Shown: positions 52,257 through 62,137 of the stretch, piece after piece | How the letters are laid out: the number at the start of each line of letters is the position of its first letter | Numbering within the stretch: the stretch's first letter is position 1 | From: Bufo bufo | Lineage: Eukaryota > Chordata > Amphibia > Anura > Bufonidae | Assembly (NCBI RefSeq): GCF_905171765.1 | Contig: NC_053390.1 | Coordinates: 217,447,927 to 217,511,926 of the forward strand | Direction: 5' to 3' | Length of the DNA stretch: 64,000 nt | The notes under the pieces: model-generated | The model's input: only the letters and a program-made list of their open reading frames with translations | What the model was told of the DNA's origin: nothing | Database searches by the model: none | Made by a program: the position numbers and the translations under genes

Positions 52257-53662
52257 ATGGGCAAGAAACTTCCCAAGAAGCCCCCCACAAGGGGCCCTAC
52301 CTCCTCCGGGCCCTCCTCACCGAGGCACCATCCGGAACATCGTCTTCGTCCTGTGCTCAGGACAGAGCACGCCGCCATCTTCTCCGCCCAACCTGGCTGC
52401 CCCTGCAGAGGCGCTCCCTCAGTGCTGCAGGGAAGTACGGTACTGCGAGGCGGCAGACCCTCCTGCAACGCAGGAGCATCATCATGGCTGTAGAGACCAG
52501 CCAGCCTCCAGCCTCTCTACCGCCGCCCTGGACATGGGCCCAGGACCCAAGATGGCGCCTGCACGTGGCGGACCGCCGATGACCCTTCAGGTCAGTGCAC
52601 AGCGAAGTTATGCTGACCCCCCTCAACCATCCTCCCCCCCGGCTCTCTCTCCCTGCAGAAGGGGACCCCCGGATGAGAACCTCACAGTGGCAGTGTCCCC
52701 TGCCCCCCTCTCTTCTCTGGACCTTGAGGATGACATAGGGGCTACCCCTTCCATGCAGTGGTATGCTGCCCCTACCCCTACAAACTCCCCATATTCTGAC
52801 CACGGCACCTACAGCGGTCCCCCTTCCCCCCATGGACTGGGCTTCCATGTTCTCCCAGCTGCCCACTAAAGGGGACTTCCGGGCTCTGGTTACAGGGGTC
52901 ACCGCAACAAGCCGCTCTGAAATCTTTGCGGTTCGACACGACCTACACTCTATTGCCACCCGGGTGGAGACCCTAGAGAAAAAACATGAAGTTATGTGGT
53001 CCTGTGTCTGTCAACTCCACACCTCGGTGTCCTCACAGGTTGCGGGGCTCCACGAGCTGCAGTGTCATATAGAGGACTTAGACAATCGTGGGAGGAACAA
53101 AATCAGAATCTGTGGCCTCCCGGAGCCCCCACAGGAGGACATACAAGGAATCCTGGACACGCTCTACAACAAAATTATGGGGAACCCCCCGTCTCATACC
53201 ACTAAGCTGGAGAGGGCTCATAGAGCTCTCTGACCCAAAAGGTCCACCCCCCAACCCAGAGACATTATTTGGTGCGTCCATGACTTCATCCGGAAAGAAG
53301 CGATCATGAAAAAAACCAGGGACTCCCAAATTCTGGATTTCCGGGGGGCTCGGGTCCAGCTTTTCCAAGACTTTCCGTGGATCATGCTGCAGAAACGTTG
53401 CCACCTTCGCCCCCTATTGGATACCCTGAGGGACCATCGGATCCCGTACTGCTGGGGGTTCCCCTTCTCCTTAAACACCAGGATGAATGGCCGCACAGTG
53501 GCCTTACGCTCCTACGCTGACCTTGGCCCATTCTGTGCCGCGCTGGACTTGCCAGTACCTGAGCTCTCTGATTGGGAGATCACCACGACATCCCTGCCCC
53601 CCCACTTGCTTGGCAGGCGACGGGAGGCCACAAGAGACGTCGAATGCCCTCGCCCAAAGTGA
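52257..53662 (+). pseudogene. L1-type ORF1 (RNA-binding protein), broken
   Basis: Starts at ATG 52257 (MGKKLPKKPPTRGP, basic N terminus). Coding-like text then moves to a second frame at about 52534 (MGPGPKMAPARGGPP) and to a third at about 52820 (PPMDWASMFSQLPTKGDF), so two frameshifts are likely. The third frame shows a coiled-coil stretch (IATRVETLEKKHEVMW, HIEDLDNRGRNKIRICGL), the RRM-like part (KLERAHRAL, DIIWCVHDFIRKEAIMKKTR) and the C-terminal domain (LFQDFPWIMLQKRCHLRPLL). TGA at 53231-53233 replaces an expected Arg codon (CGA to TGA). L1 ORF1 is a trimeric RNA chaperone; this copy cannot make it. Confidence 0.85.
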
Positions 53663-53962
53663 GGTCTGCTGACCCTGGAGGAGCGTCCCCCCATCACCTA
53701 GATTGCCGTTCCCTGAACCTGGAGGAACAACTCCCCATCGCTGATGGACTTGTTGGCGTGCCTGGACATTCTCTTTTTGCCTTTTTCAGGGACTTCCCTG
53801 TTACAGCCCACTCAAGGCCTAGAAAGATATAATGGTGGCGTAGTCGCCGTCTGTTGGTCACGACTGTTTTTCCTGTTTCTGTTCTTGACCTTCTGGTTCT
53901 GCTCAGCTCTTCTGCTGATACCTTCATAGCTGGTAAGACACCTTGCTACTCTACTCTACCTC

Positions 53963-54595
53963 AATGGTTAGGTGTGTCACCTTGAACGTAAAAGGACTTG
54001 GCTCTAATGCCAAGAGGCGTTTGGTGCTCCGGGAGCTCCGCAACCTAAGGGCAGATGTGGCCTTTCTTCAGGAGACCCACTTCGACCAGACCGGATCCTT
54101 TAGTTTTGCCAAGCATTACTACCAACACGCCTTCCTAGCTAACCACAGTCGTCGAAAGGAAGGTGTTACCATGCTGTTGTCGCCCTACTGTCCCATTTAA
54201 ATATTCTCATCCCACATAGACTCCGCTGGCCGCTACGTCATCCTGGAAGGGTCTTACCAGGGTCACCCCATCATACTCTGTAATGTGTATGCCCCTAACA
54301 CCTCCCAGCTTACGTTTGTGCATCGGGTCCTATGCAGGCTCCAAGGCCTGCCTCCGGCCTCGTGGATCCTGGGTGGGGATTTCAACATGCTTTTCTCTGA
54401 GAACGCGGACCGGTTGTCCCTCCTCTCTACCCCCCTGCCCTCGACCCAGTGCCGCCTGGCTAGGAGCTTCCGTAGCGTGATCAGGAGGATGGACAACCCC
54501 TCGGGTAGAATGTTTACCTTCTATTTCTCCCCCCGGATAGATTACTTTTTTGGCAATGCTCTGACTTTGAAGATGTGTGATGTTTCCATTAGACT
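53963..54595 (+). pseudogene. L1/Tx1 ORF2, endonuclease part
   Basis: MVRCVTLNVKGLGSNAKRRL opens an APE-type endonuclease with LNVKGL (Asn), FLQETHF (Glu), VYAPN and GGDFNMLFSE (Asp, Asn). One in-frame stop (TAA at 54198-54200) interrupts it. The frame ends at the Tc1 insertion, before the end of the endonuclease and all of the reverse transcriptase. Confidence 0.88.
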
Positions 54596-54597
54596 TA

Positions 54598-55899
54598 CAG
54601 TCAGGTCTATAAATATTGGGACATCAAAACAATTCTAACATTTTTGGCTCTATACACCACCACAATGGATTTAAAAGGAAATTAACAAGATGTGCTTTAA
54701 CTGCAGACTGTCAGCTTTAATTTGAGGGTAATTACATTCAAATCAGGTAAACGGTGTAGGAATTACAACAGTTTGCATATGTGCCTCCCACTTGTTAAGA
54801 GACCAAATGTAATGGGACATAATAATAATCATAAATCAAACTTTCACTTTTTAATACTTGGCTGCAAATCCTTTGCAGTTAATTACAGCCTGAAGTCTGG
54901 AACGCATAGACATCACCAGACGCTGGGTTTCATCCCTGGTGATGCTCTGCCAGGCCTCTACTGCAACTGTCTTCAGTTCCTGCTTGTTCTTAGGGCATTT
55001 TCCCTTCAGTTTTGTCTTCAGCAAGTGAAATGCATGCTCAGTCGGATTCAGGTCAGGTGATTGACTTGGCCATTGTATAACATTCCACTTCTTTCCCTTA
55101 AAAAACTCTTTGGCTGCTTTTGCAGTATGCTTTGGGTCATTGTCCATCTGCACTGTGAAGCGCCGTCCAATGAGTTCTGAAGCATTTGGCTGAATATGAG
55201 CAGATAATATTGCCCGAAACACTTCAGAATTCATCCTGCTGCTTTTGTCAGCAGTCACATCATCAATAAATACAAGAGAACCAGTTCCATTGGCAGCCAT
55301 ACATGCCCACGCCATGACACTACCACCACCATGCGTCAATGATGAGGTGGTATGCTTAGGATCATGAGCAGTTCCTTTCCCTTTCCATACTCTTCTCTTC
55401 CCATCACTCTGGTACAAGTTGATCTTGGTCTCATCTATCCATAGGATGTTGTTCCAGAACTGTGAAGGCTTTTTTAGATGTCGTTTGGCAAACTCTAATC
55501 TGGCCTTCCTGTTTTTGAGGCTCACCAATGGTTTACATCTTGTGCTGAACCCTCTGTATTCCCTCTGGTGAAGTCTTCTCTTGATTGTTGACTTTGACAC
55601 ACATACACCTATCCCCTGGAGAGTGTTCTTGATCTGGCCAACTGTTGTGAAAGGTGTTTTCTTCACCAGGAAAATAATTTTTCGGTTATCCACCACAGTT
55701 GTTTTCCGTGGTCTTCCGGGTCTTTTGGTGTTGCTGAGCTCACCGATGCGTTCCTTATTTTTAAGAAAGTTCCAAACAGTTCTTTTGGCCACGCCGAATA
55801 TTTTTGCTATCTCTCTGATGGGTTTGTTGTGTTTTTTCCGCCTAATGATGGCTTGCTTCACTGATAGTGAAAGCTCTTTGGATCTCATCTTGAGAGTTG
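54598..55899 (-). mobile_element. Tc1-type transposon lacking its 5' end
   Basis: One terminus is present: CAGTCAGGTCTATAAATATT preceded by TA (54596-54597). The other terminus (upstream of the minus-strand transposase start) is missing; 11 bases before the ATG the sequence changes to a TTAA-MITE fragment. A different Tc1 subfamily from the copies at 28.7, 34.7 and 41.0 kb. Confidence 0.88.
54851..55888 (-). CDS. Tc1 transposase, open frame
   Basis: 345 residues from ATG 55888-55886 (MRSKELSLSVKQAIIRRKKH). N-terminal paired-like DNA-binding region with IREIAKIFGVAKRTVWNFLK and the GRPRKT linker; DDE domain with LWIDETKINLYQ (first Asp), GGGSVMAWACMA, VQMDNDPKHTAK (second Asp) and SPDLNPTEHAFHLLKTKLKG (Glu; D34E). 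No stop or frameshift over the full usual length. An apparent N-terminal extension upstream of the ATG is MITE sequence. The frame is intact but the element has lost one terminal repeat, so it could at most act in trans. Confidence 0.93.
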   Translation of the reverse strand: MRSKELSLSVKQAIIRRKKHNKPIREIAKIFGVAKRTVWNFLKNKERIGELSNTKRPGRPRKTTVVDNRKIIFLVKKTPFTTVGQIKNTLQGIGVCVSKSTIKRRLHQREYRGFSTRCKPLVSLKNRKARLEFAKRHLKKPSQFWNNILWIDETKINLYQSDGKRRVWKGKGTAHDPKHTTSSLTHGGGSVMAWACMAANGTGSLVFIDDVTADKSSRMNSEVFRAILSAHIQPNASELIGRRFTVQMDNDPKHTAKAAKEFFKGKKWNVIQWPSQSPDLNPTEHAFHLLKTKLKGKCPKNKQELKTVAVEAWQSITRDETQRLVMSMRSRLQAVINCKGFAAKY

Positions 55900-56077
55900 A
55901 AGTTTCCGCCCGGCAGTGTGTTATTGAAAACAAAAGAGACCTGGCCCTGCACGATTTACGAAGGGCAAAGAAGCGCATCGGAGCAGGAGATGCTCCGATG
56001 CTAGCCTCAAGAGGACTGCCTGGGTGAAAATAAGGGTATGTCCGGGTTCAGCTCTGAACCCGGACAACCCCTTTAAC
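55900..56077. repeat. Fragment of a TTAA-type MITE
   Basis: Contains GGAGCAGGAGATGCTCC, CCTGGGTGAAAATAAGGGTA and the terminal palindrome GTCCGGGTTCAGCTCTGAAC / CCCGGACAACCCCTTTAA, a common frog MITE end. Its other end is lost at the Tc1 junction. Confidence 0.65.
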
Positions 56078-59000
56078 CGCTCCTATGGTCCGGGTCTGGT
56101 CGTCGTTGGGTCTCTTCCACCTGGCGGACATTGTGAACGCTTCTACTCTGACACTGAGATCCTTTGCGCAGCTTCAGTACCAATGAAAAGTACTGGCGAC
56201 GGAGGGATTCCACTACCTCCAGGTTTGTCACTATGTGAGCACTACTTTTGGTTTGCTTAAGGTGTCAATCCCTGCCCCATTTGAGCGTCTGTGCCAACTA
56301 GGCACCAGGACGAGAGGCCTGATCTCTGTCATCTATACCACCTTCTGGCCACATCTGCGAAGGGCGAGATCCCACATCATGCATATATGGAAAAATGGGC
56401 TTCCGCCCTCAGATCGCCTCTTTCTCGTAGTGCCTGGCAGACTGTATGGAATAGGGCAGCCCAGTCATCTATTTGCACCACGTATAAGGAGACGCAGTAT
56501 AAGCTGCTAGTGCACTGGTACCATACCCCTGCACTCCTACATTCCATAAACCACACTGTTCCGTCTGTCTGCTGGCGGTGCTTGAACAACATGGGTTCTT
56601 TGTACCATATTTTTTGGACGTGCTCCAATATCACCCCATTTTGGGGGGAGGTGAGGTATGTGGCTCATTTCCTTTTTGGATCCACTGTACCGCTAGACCC
56701 AAAGGTCTATTTACCTAAACTGCCACCTCCGGGGTTGAACAAGTACTCCTCCATGCTGTTCCTCTTAGGCCTCATGCACACGACCGTTGTGTGCATCCGT
56801 GGCCGTTGTGCCGTTTTCCGTTTTTTTTCGCAGACCCATTGACTTTCAATGGGTCCGTGGAAAAATCGGAAAATGCACCGTTTTGCAGCCGCATCCGTGA
56901 TCCGTGTTTCCTGGCCGTGAAAAAAATATGACCTGTCCTATTTTTTTCACGGCTAACGGTTCACGGACCCATTCAAGTCAATGGGTCCGTGAAAGAACAC
57001 AGATGCACACAAGATTGGCATCCGTGTCCGTGATCCGTGGCCGTAGGTTAGTTTTTATACAGACGGATCCGAAGATCCGTCTGCATAAAAGCTTTTTCAT
57101 AGCTGAGTTTTCACTTCGTGAAAACTCAGAACCGACAGTATATTCTAACACAGAGGCGTTCCCATGGTGATGGGGACGCTTCAGGTTAGAATATACTAAC
57201 AGAACTGTGTACATGACTGCCCCCTGCTGCCTGCTGCCTGGAAGGTGCTGCCAGGCAGCAGGGGGCAGCCCCCCCCCCCCCCCTGTAGTTAACACATTGG
57301 TGGCCAGTGTGGCCGGCCCCCCCCTCCCTCCCCTGTAGTTAACTCATTGGTGGCCAGTGCGGCCGGCCCCCCCTCCCCTGTAGTTAACTCATTGGTGGCC
57401 AGTGGGCCCCCCCCTCCCCTGTAGTTAACTCATTGGTGGCCAGTGCGGCCGGAGCCCCCTCCCTCCCCCGTAGTTAACTCCTTGGTGGCCAGTGGGCCTT
57501 CTCCCCTCCTAATTAAAATCTCCCCCCTATCATTGGTGGCAGCGGAGTGTACCGATCGGAGTCCCAGTTTAATCGCTGGGGCTCCGATCGGTAACCATGG
57601 CAACCAGGACGCTACTGCAGTCCCGGTTACCATGGTTACTTAGCAATTTGTAGAGCCATTATACTTACCTGCGAGCTGCGATGGGCTGCGTCCGGTCGGG
57701 AGCTCCTCCTACTGGTAAGTGACAGGTCCGGCCAAGAGCTCCTCCTACTGGTAAGTAAGTGACAGGACATGTCACTTACCAGTAGGAGGAGCTCCCGGCC
57801 GGACCTGTCACTTACCAGTAGGAGGAGCTCCCGACCGGACGCAGACCATCGCAGCTCGCAGGTAAGTATAATGGTTCTACAAATTGCTAAGTAACCATGG
57901 CAACCGGGATTGCAGTAGCGTCCTGGTTGCCATGGTTACCGATCGGACCCCAGCGATTAAACTGGGACTCCGATCGGTACACTCCGCTGCCACCAATGAT
58001 AGGGGGGAGATTTTAATTAGGAGGGGGAGGGAGGGGAGAAGGCCCACTGGCCACCAAGGAGTTAAGTACAGGGGAGGGAGGGGGGGGCCCACTGGCCACC
58101 AAGGAGTTAAGTACAGGGGAGGGAGAGGGGGGCCCACTGGCCACCAACGAGTTAACTACAGGGGAGGGAGGGGGGGCCCACTGGCCACCAACGAGTTAAC
58201 TACAGGGGAGGGAGGGGGGCCGGCCGCACTGGCCACCAATGAGTTAACTACAGGGGAGGGGGGGCCCACTGGCCACCAATGAGTTAACTACAGGGGGGGG
58301 GGGGGGCCGGCCGCACTGGCCACCAATGAGTTAACTACAGGGGAGGGAGGGGGGGGGGCTGCCCCCTGCTGCCTGGCAGCACCTGCCAGGCAGCAGGGGG
58401 CAGTCATGTACACAGTTCTTTTAGTATATTCTGACCTGAAGCGTCCCCATCACCATGGGAACGCCTCTGTGTTAGAATATACTGTCGGATTTGAGTTTCA
58501 CGATGTAACTCAAATCCGACGGTATATTCTAACATAGAGGCGTTCCCATGGTGATGGGGACGCTTCAAGTTAAAATATACCATCGGATTGGAGAAAACTC
58601 AGATCCGATGGTATATTAACTCCTGACTTTACATTGAAAGTCAATGGGGGACGGATCCGTTTGAAATTGCACCATATTGTGTCAACGTCAAACGGATCCG
58701 TCCCCATTGACTTGCATTGTAATTCAGGACGGATCCGTTTGGCTCCGCACGGCCAGGTGGACACCAAAACGACTTTTTTTTCATGTCCGTGGATCCTCCA
58801 AAAATCAAGGAAGACCCACGGACGAAAAAACGGTCACGGATCACGGAAAAACGGGACCCGTTTTTGCGGACCGCAAAAAAATATGTTCGTGTGCAGGAGG
58901 CCTTACTCTGCACTGCAGCCAAATCCTTGATCACCAAATCCTGGAAACAGACTACCCCTCCCACCAAGTCCATGCTTCTAGCCAGGGTCCATAAATACAG

Positions 59001-59094
59001 GTCCATGAAATGTCTCACGGCGTCTCTTAACAACACTGTGGAACAATTCCAAGCGATATGGCTACCTTGGGATACATACCTGGCATCCCCCTAA
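56078..59094 (+). pseudogene. L1/Tx1 ORF2, C-terminal part (interrupted)
   Basis: After the missing RT core, coding-like text resumes with frameshifts (YGPGLVVVGSLPPGG, LGTRTRGLISVIY, HHAYMEKWASALRS) and then the diagnostic C-terminal region: YKLLVHWYHTPALLHSINHT, VCWRCLNNMGSLYHIFWTCS, a Cys/His cluster typical of L1/Tx1 ORF2. The 2.1-kb hairpin element interrupts at 56768-58902; after it LCTAAKSLITKSWKQTTPP continues to a TAA at 59092-59094. Joining across the hairpin with one TTA kept restores the frame. Confidence 0.85.
56768..58902. repeat. 2.1-kb full-length hairpin element, TTA duplication
   Basis: Termini GGCCTCATGCACACGACC and GTTCGTGTGCAGGAGGCC, TTA at 56765-56767 and 58903-58905. 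Nearly the whole 2135 bp is one inverted repeat about a centre near 57770: outer MITE arms, a TATATTCTAACA...GGCGTTCCCATGGTGATGGG block, a ~45-60 bp tandem repeat (TAGTTAACTCATTGGTGGCC) in opposite orientations at 57280-57500 and 58030-58340, and an inner stem (GCTCCTCCTACTGGTAAGTG). No transposase. Termini and duplication fit PIF/Harbinger-like MITEs in this window. Confidence 0.85.
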
Positions 59095-59340
59095 TGGTTT
59101 CTCCTCCTCCCCTACCATCCCTGCTCTTATTCTCCCTTACCTGTCCCTTTCCCTTTGTGTTCTGTCAGTTGTCTTATCCCTTGTCGTGAGTTTTATGTGT
59201 TACATCTTTTGGTATAACTATGGGACCTGTACTGCTGTACGCAATGTTTTTTGTGCTTATTCCCATTTTGATGGTCTGCTAAATGACTCTGTTTGAGCTA
59301 TGTTGTGCCATTTTATGTTCTGTGCTAATAAAAAGAAGAA

Positions 59341-59743
59341 TAGTCTGTGGAGGTATTAGCAAATTTTTACTTTAGGATGGAGTATCGCTTTAAGTAACTG
59401 ACTGATCCACCAGTCTATCAATATTCACACTACAATTGACCAGCATTAAGGCCTCCTCTGAAAGAAACTACAAATAACAGCCCCTGTAATTAGGTCACCT
59501 TCTAAATGCCCTATTAGCAGAATATTATTGGCAATTACTGTGCCCTTCAGTAGGGCCTATGAAAGCAAGAACTGCAGGATTCTCCAAAATTTATGTGCAG
59601 GAATTTTTTTAGCGAATACCAATCAGATACATGTATGCAATAAAAAATATGATGCCTCATTATAGTATTACTGCCGGTGCCCCTATGATTGAATGATTAT
59701 TGCCCCACAATTGTGCTATGTATTTCCCCTCCTTAAACTGCTG
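59341..59743. other. Spacer
   Basis: No gene or recognised repeat between the end of the LINE and the dyad array. Confidence 0.4.
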
Positions 59744-60704
59744 CCTGATACGTTCAGGTTGTCTTCATGTCCTTTTTCCTGATACGTTCAGGTTTCTTTG
59801 TGTCCTCTTGCCTGATACGTTCAGGTTTTTCTTCGTGTCCTGTTGCCTGATACGTTCAGGTTTTTCTTCATGTCCTGTTGCCTGATACGTTCAGGTTTTC
59901 TTCGTGTCTTGTTGCCTGTTACGTTCAGGTTTTCTTCGTGTCCTGTGGCCTGATATGTCCAGGGTTACTTCGTGTCCTCTTGCCTGTTACGTTCAGGTTT
60001 TCGTCATGTGCTCTCGCTCTTCGTGTCCTTTTGTCCGGTTACCTTCAGGTCCTCTTTTGTCCGTTTGCCTGATCTGCTTGTTTTTCGTTCATCTTTCCAA
60101 ATCTTTTTCCCTTGTCTACTCATGCCACTCACGTCGAACTCCTCTCCTACTGTCCCGTCACACTTCTTGTCTTCTGCCTCATAAGTGTACCTGTCACGTT
60201 CAGTTCATGCATCTTACCTGTCACGCTCGGGTCCTGTTGCTCTCCGTTGCCATCACGCGCGGGTCATGTCGCCTCACTGCCTGCCACACTGGTAAATTCC
60301 ACGCTGGCACCCCGTTGGGGCTTCGTCACCAGAGGCGTCTCGGCCCTCGGTCTTGTTTACAGGGCCCAACGTTTCTAAATCACCTGTCACGCCAGGACAT
60401 GTTTTATTCACTACCTGATACGCTCAGGCCACTTTGTTTTTCATGATTCCTTCAGGTCTTGTCCTTCCGTCGCCTGGAACCGTTCAGGTTATTTCCACGT
60501 TTCTTCTGCCTGACACGTTCAGGTCAGTTTCGTTGGCCCTGGGCATGCTTTCTGTCCACTCATCACGGCAACTGGCATGTGCCACTCGTCTACACAGCAC
60601 CATCTTTCATCTCCTTCAGAACCAACTCCTGGCGCACCCTGGGTCTCCAATCCGATCATTCTGCACCGTCTATTGTTTTTTCGTAAATTCCTGACACGCT
60701 CAGG
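59744..60704 (+). repeat. Array of CCTGATACGTTCAGG dyads (34-bp period)
   Basis: Fifteen-base units of the form CCTGA-N5-TCAGG at 59744, 59778, 59811, 59846, 59881, 59915, 59949 and 59983, spaced 33-35 bp, separated by TTTTCTTCGTGTCCTGTTG-type linkers. More degenerate copies continue irregularly to 60690 (CCTGACACGCTCAGG), mostly CpG-altered. It directly precedes the gag frame of a tyrosine-recombinase retrotransposon and is probably its 5' terminal repeat or leader. Confidence 0.85.
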
Positions 60705-60981
60705 TTGTCATTTCTTTTCTCCTTATTCAGGTTTCGTTCTTCCTGATCGTCATCTACGTAAGTTCCGTTTCAGAATATTTTTGGTGTACCTCTTCACGCA
60801 GGTACCAGTTAGTTTTCATCCTCACTTACCGATCCCAGGTTCACGGGGTGTGAAGTTTTTCACCCTCTTCACGGACATACCCGGCCTTTTCGATTGCGCC
60901 CAGTGTTCCATTTAAATTCCATCCTAACCCTTCTTGGCTCCAGGGTCCGGCTCGAACGGTGTGCCCATATTCAGTGGTATC

Positions 60982-62137
60982 ATGTCCCACGTGTCCGACA
61001 TTGAAGACTCGATGTCTATCCCGGAGTCAGCGATCTCCGAAGCAGCCAGCCGCGCTTCTTACAGACATTGGACGATCCCTAGGTTGGTCACTGAACTCAG
61101 AAAGAAGGGGATCCGCCACTCTGCATCAGCACGAAAGGCCGAGCTGTACCGTCTGCTCTTTCCCGAATCACCCAGGGCTCCCGAACCACCCGGAGCCTCC
61201 GAAGACCTGGTCTCCATGTCTACCATTCAACTATCCCTGACCCAACTCCACGCAACCATCAATAACTTAGCGTCTTCAATGTCGCACATCGATTCCAGGC
61301 TCCAGGCCGTGGAGAACAAGATTTCCACGTCTCCTCCTCCCCCAGAACCCGAAGCCGTTCCTTCCACTTCCCGGTCCAACACCCCAGGTACAAGTCATGG
61401 CACTCCCGACATCGCCCCCGCTTTCTTCGTGCCAGAAAATATCAGGCGTGATATTCTGGCAGGAAAAGACATCAATTTAGCCGCCATCCTGATCTCCAAC
61501 CACGACACAGTCGAAAACCGGACAATTGCCTGCGGTGATGTATCGGTGGTGCTCAGGTCTAAAGATGTCCGCCTCAATAGAAAGCTTACCATCCCCAAAT
61601 TCATGCTGACCTTCAGCCTGTACCGTGACATCGTGTGCTCCATGCATCCCCACCGCAGGGAGGAACTAGACACGTACCTGTACAGGATCACCGAGTTAGG
61701 GTACAAATACGGAGGCTCCGCCTTCTACGAATACCATCGGTCATTTTCCGCAAAGGCAGCAGCTGCGTTCCTCCAATACCAGCACGTCACCAACTGGGCT
61801 GTCTTGGACATGGAGCTCTTTTGCAGGCATTTTGCCGGCCAGAAAGCCCCAGCTTGCTCCGGCTGCCAATCAGTCCTCCATTCTTCCGATTGGTGCCCCC
61901 ATGTCTCCAACACCCCCCCCTGCCAGGCCAATAATCAACACCGGAGCGCAAAAATCCAACCCTTTCACGGACAAACTCGGCCGTCCCATCACCTTCTTAG
62001 AGAAGAATCAAATATGTAACAATTTCAACTTAGGTTTCTGCAGTTATGACAAATGCAAAGCATTACACATTTGCTCTATCTGTTTTAAGGCCCACCCTCA
62101 GTCCTCCTGTTCCCAACGAACAGCCAAACGCTCCTGA
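60982..62137 (+). pseudogene. gag-like ORF with one apparent frameshift
   Basis: Begins at ATG 60982 (MSHVSDIEDSMSIPESAISE; upstream codons to 60934 are open but without ATG). Residues about 30-65 (WTIPRLVTELRKKGIRHSAS followed by ARKAELYRLLF) look like a SAP-type DNA-binding motif; a heptad-rich segment follows (LSLTQLHATINNLASSMSHI). The middle (KFMLTFSLYRDIVC, YRITELGYKYGGSAFYEYHR) is capsid-like text of this order. Near 61830-61850 coding-like text moves to the next frame (RKPQLAPAANQ ... PFTDKLGRPITFLEKNQICN) and ends with a Cys/His cluster (CNNFNLGFCSYDKCKAL, HICSICFKAHPQSSC) before TGA at 62135-62137. In the original frame the ORF stops at 62019. The TGA is followed in the same frame by the RT ORF. 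Confidence 0.75.

Larger units (their letters stand above)
52159..59340 (+). mobile_element. L1/Tx1-type LINE, decayed, with nested insertions
   Basis: Plus-strand LINE: 5' UTR from about 52159, ORF1 52257-53662, ORF2 5' part 53963-54595 (endonuclease), ORF2 3' part 56078-56767 and 58906-59094 (cysteine-containing C-terminal region), 3' UTR ending TAATAAAAAGAAGAA at about 59340. The RT core is absent between 54596 and 56078. Three later elements sit inside: a Tc1 copy, a TTAA-MITE fragment and a 2.1-kb hairpin element. Confidence 0.85.

Noticed and set aside
52232..52582. 116-residue ORF at the LINE start as the genuine L1 ORF1
   Set aside because: It lacks an L1 ORF1 N terminus and is out of register with the recognisable ATG at 52257; best seen as an alternative frame of a frameshifted ORF1.
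59904..60446. 180-residue ORF over the dyad array
   Set aside because: The 34-bp period shifts frame at each unit and no family motif is present; it ends before the gag ATG and is in leader sequence.
62135..62137. Selenocysteine reading of the gag TGA
   Set aside because: No SECIS-like structure was looked for beyond the window and nothing suggests selenoprotein function; readthrough or CpG decay explain it better.
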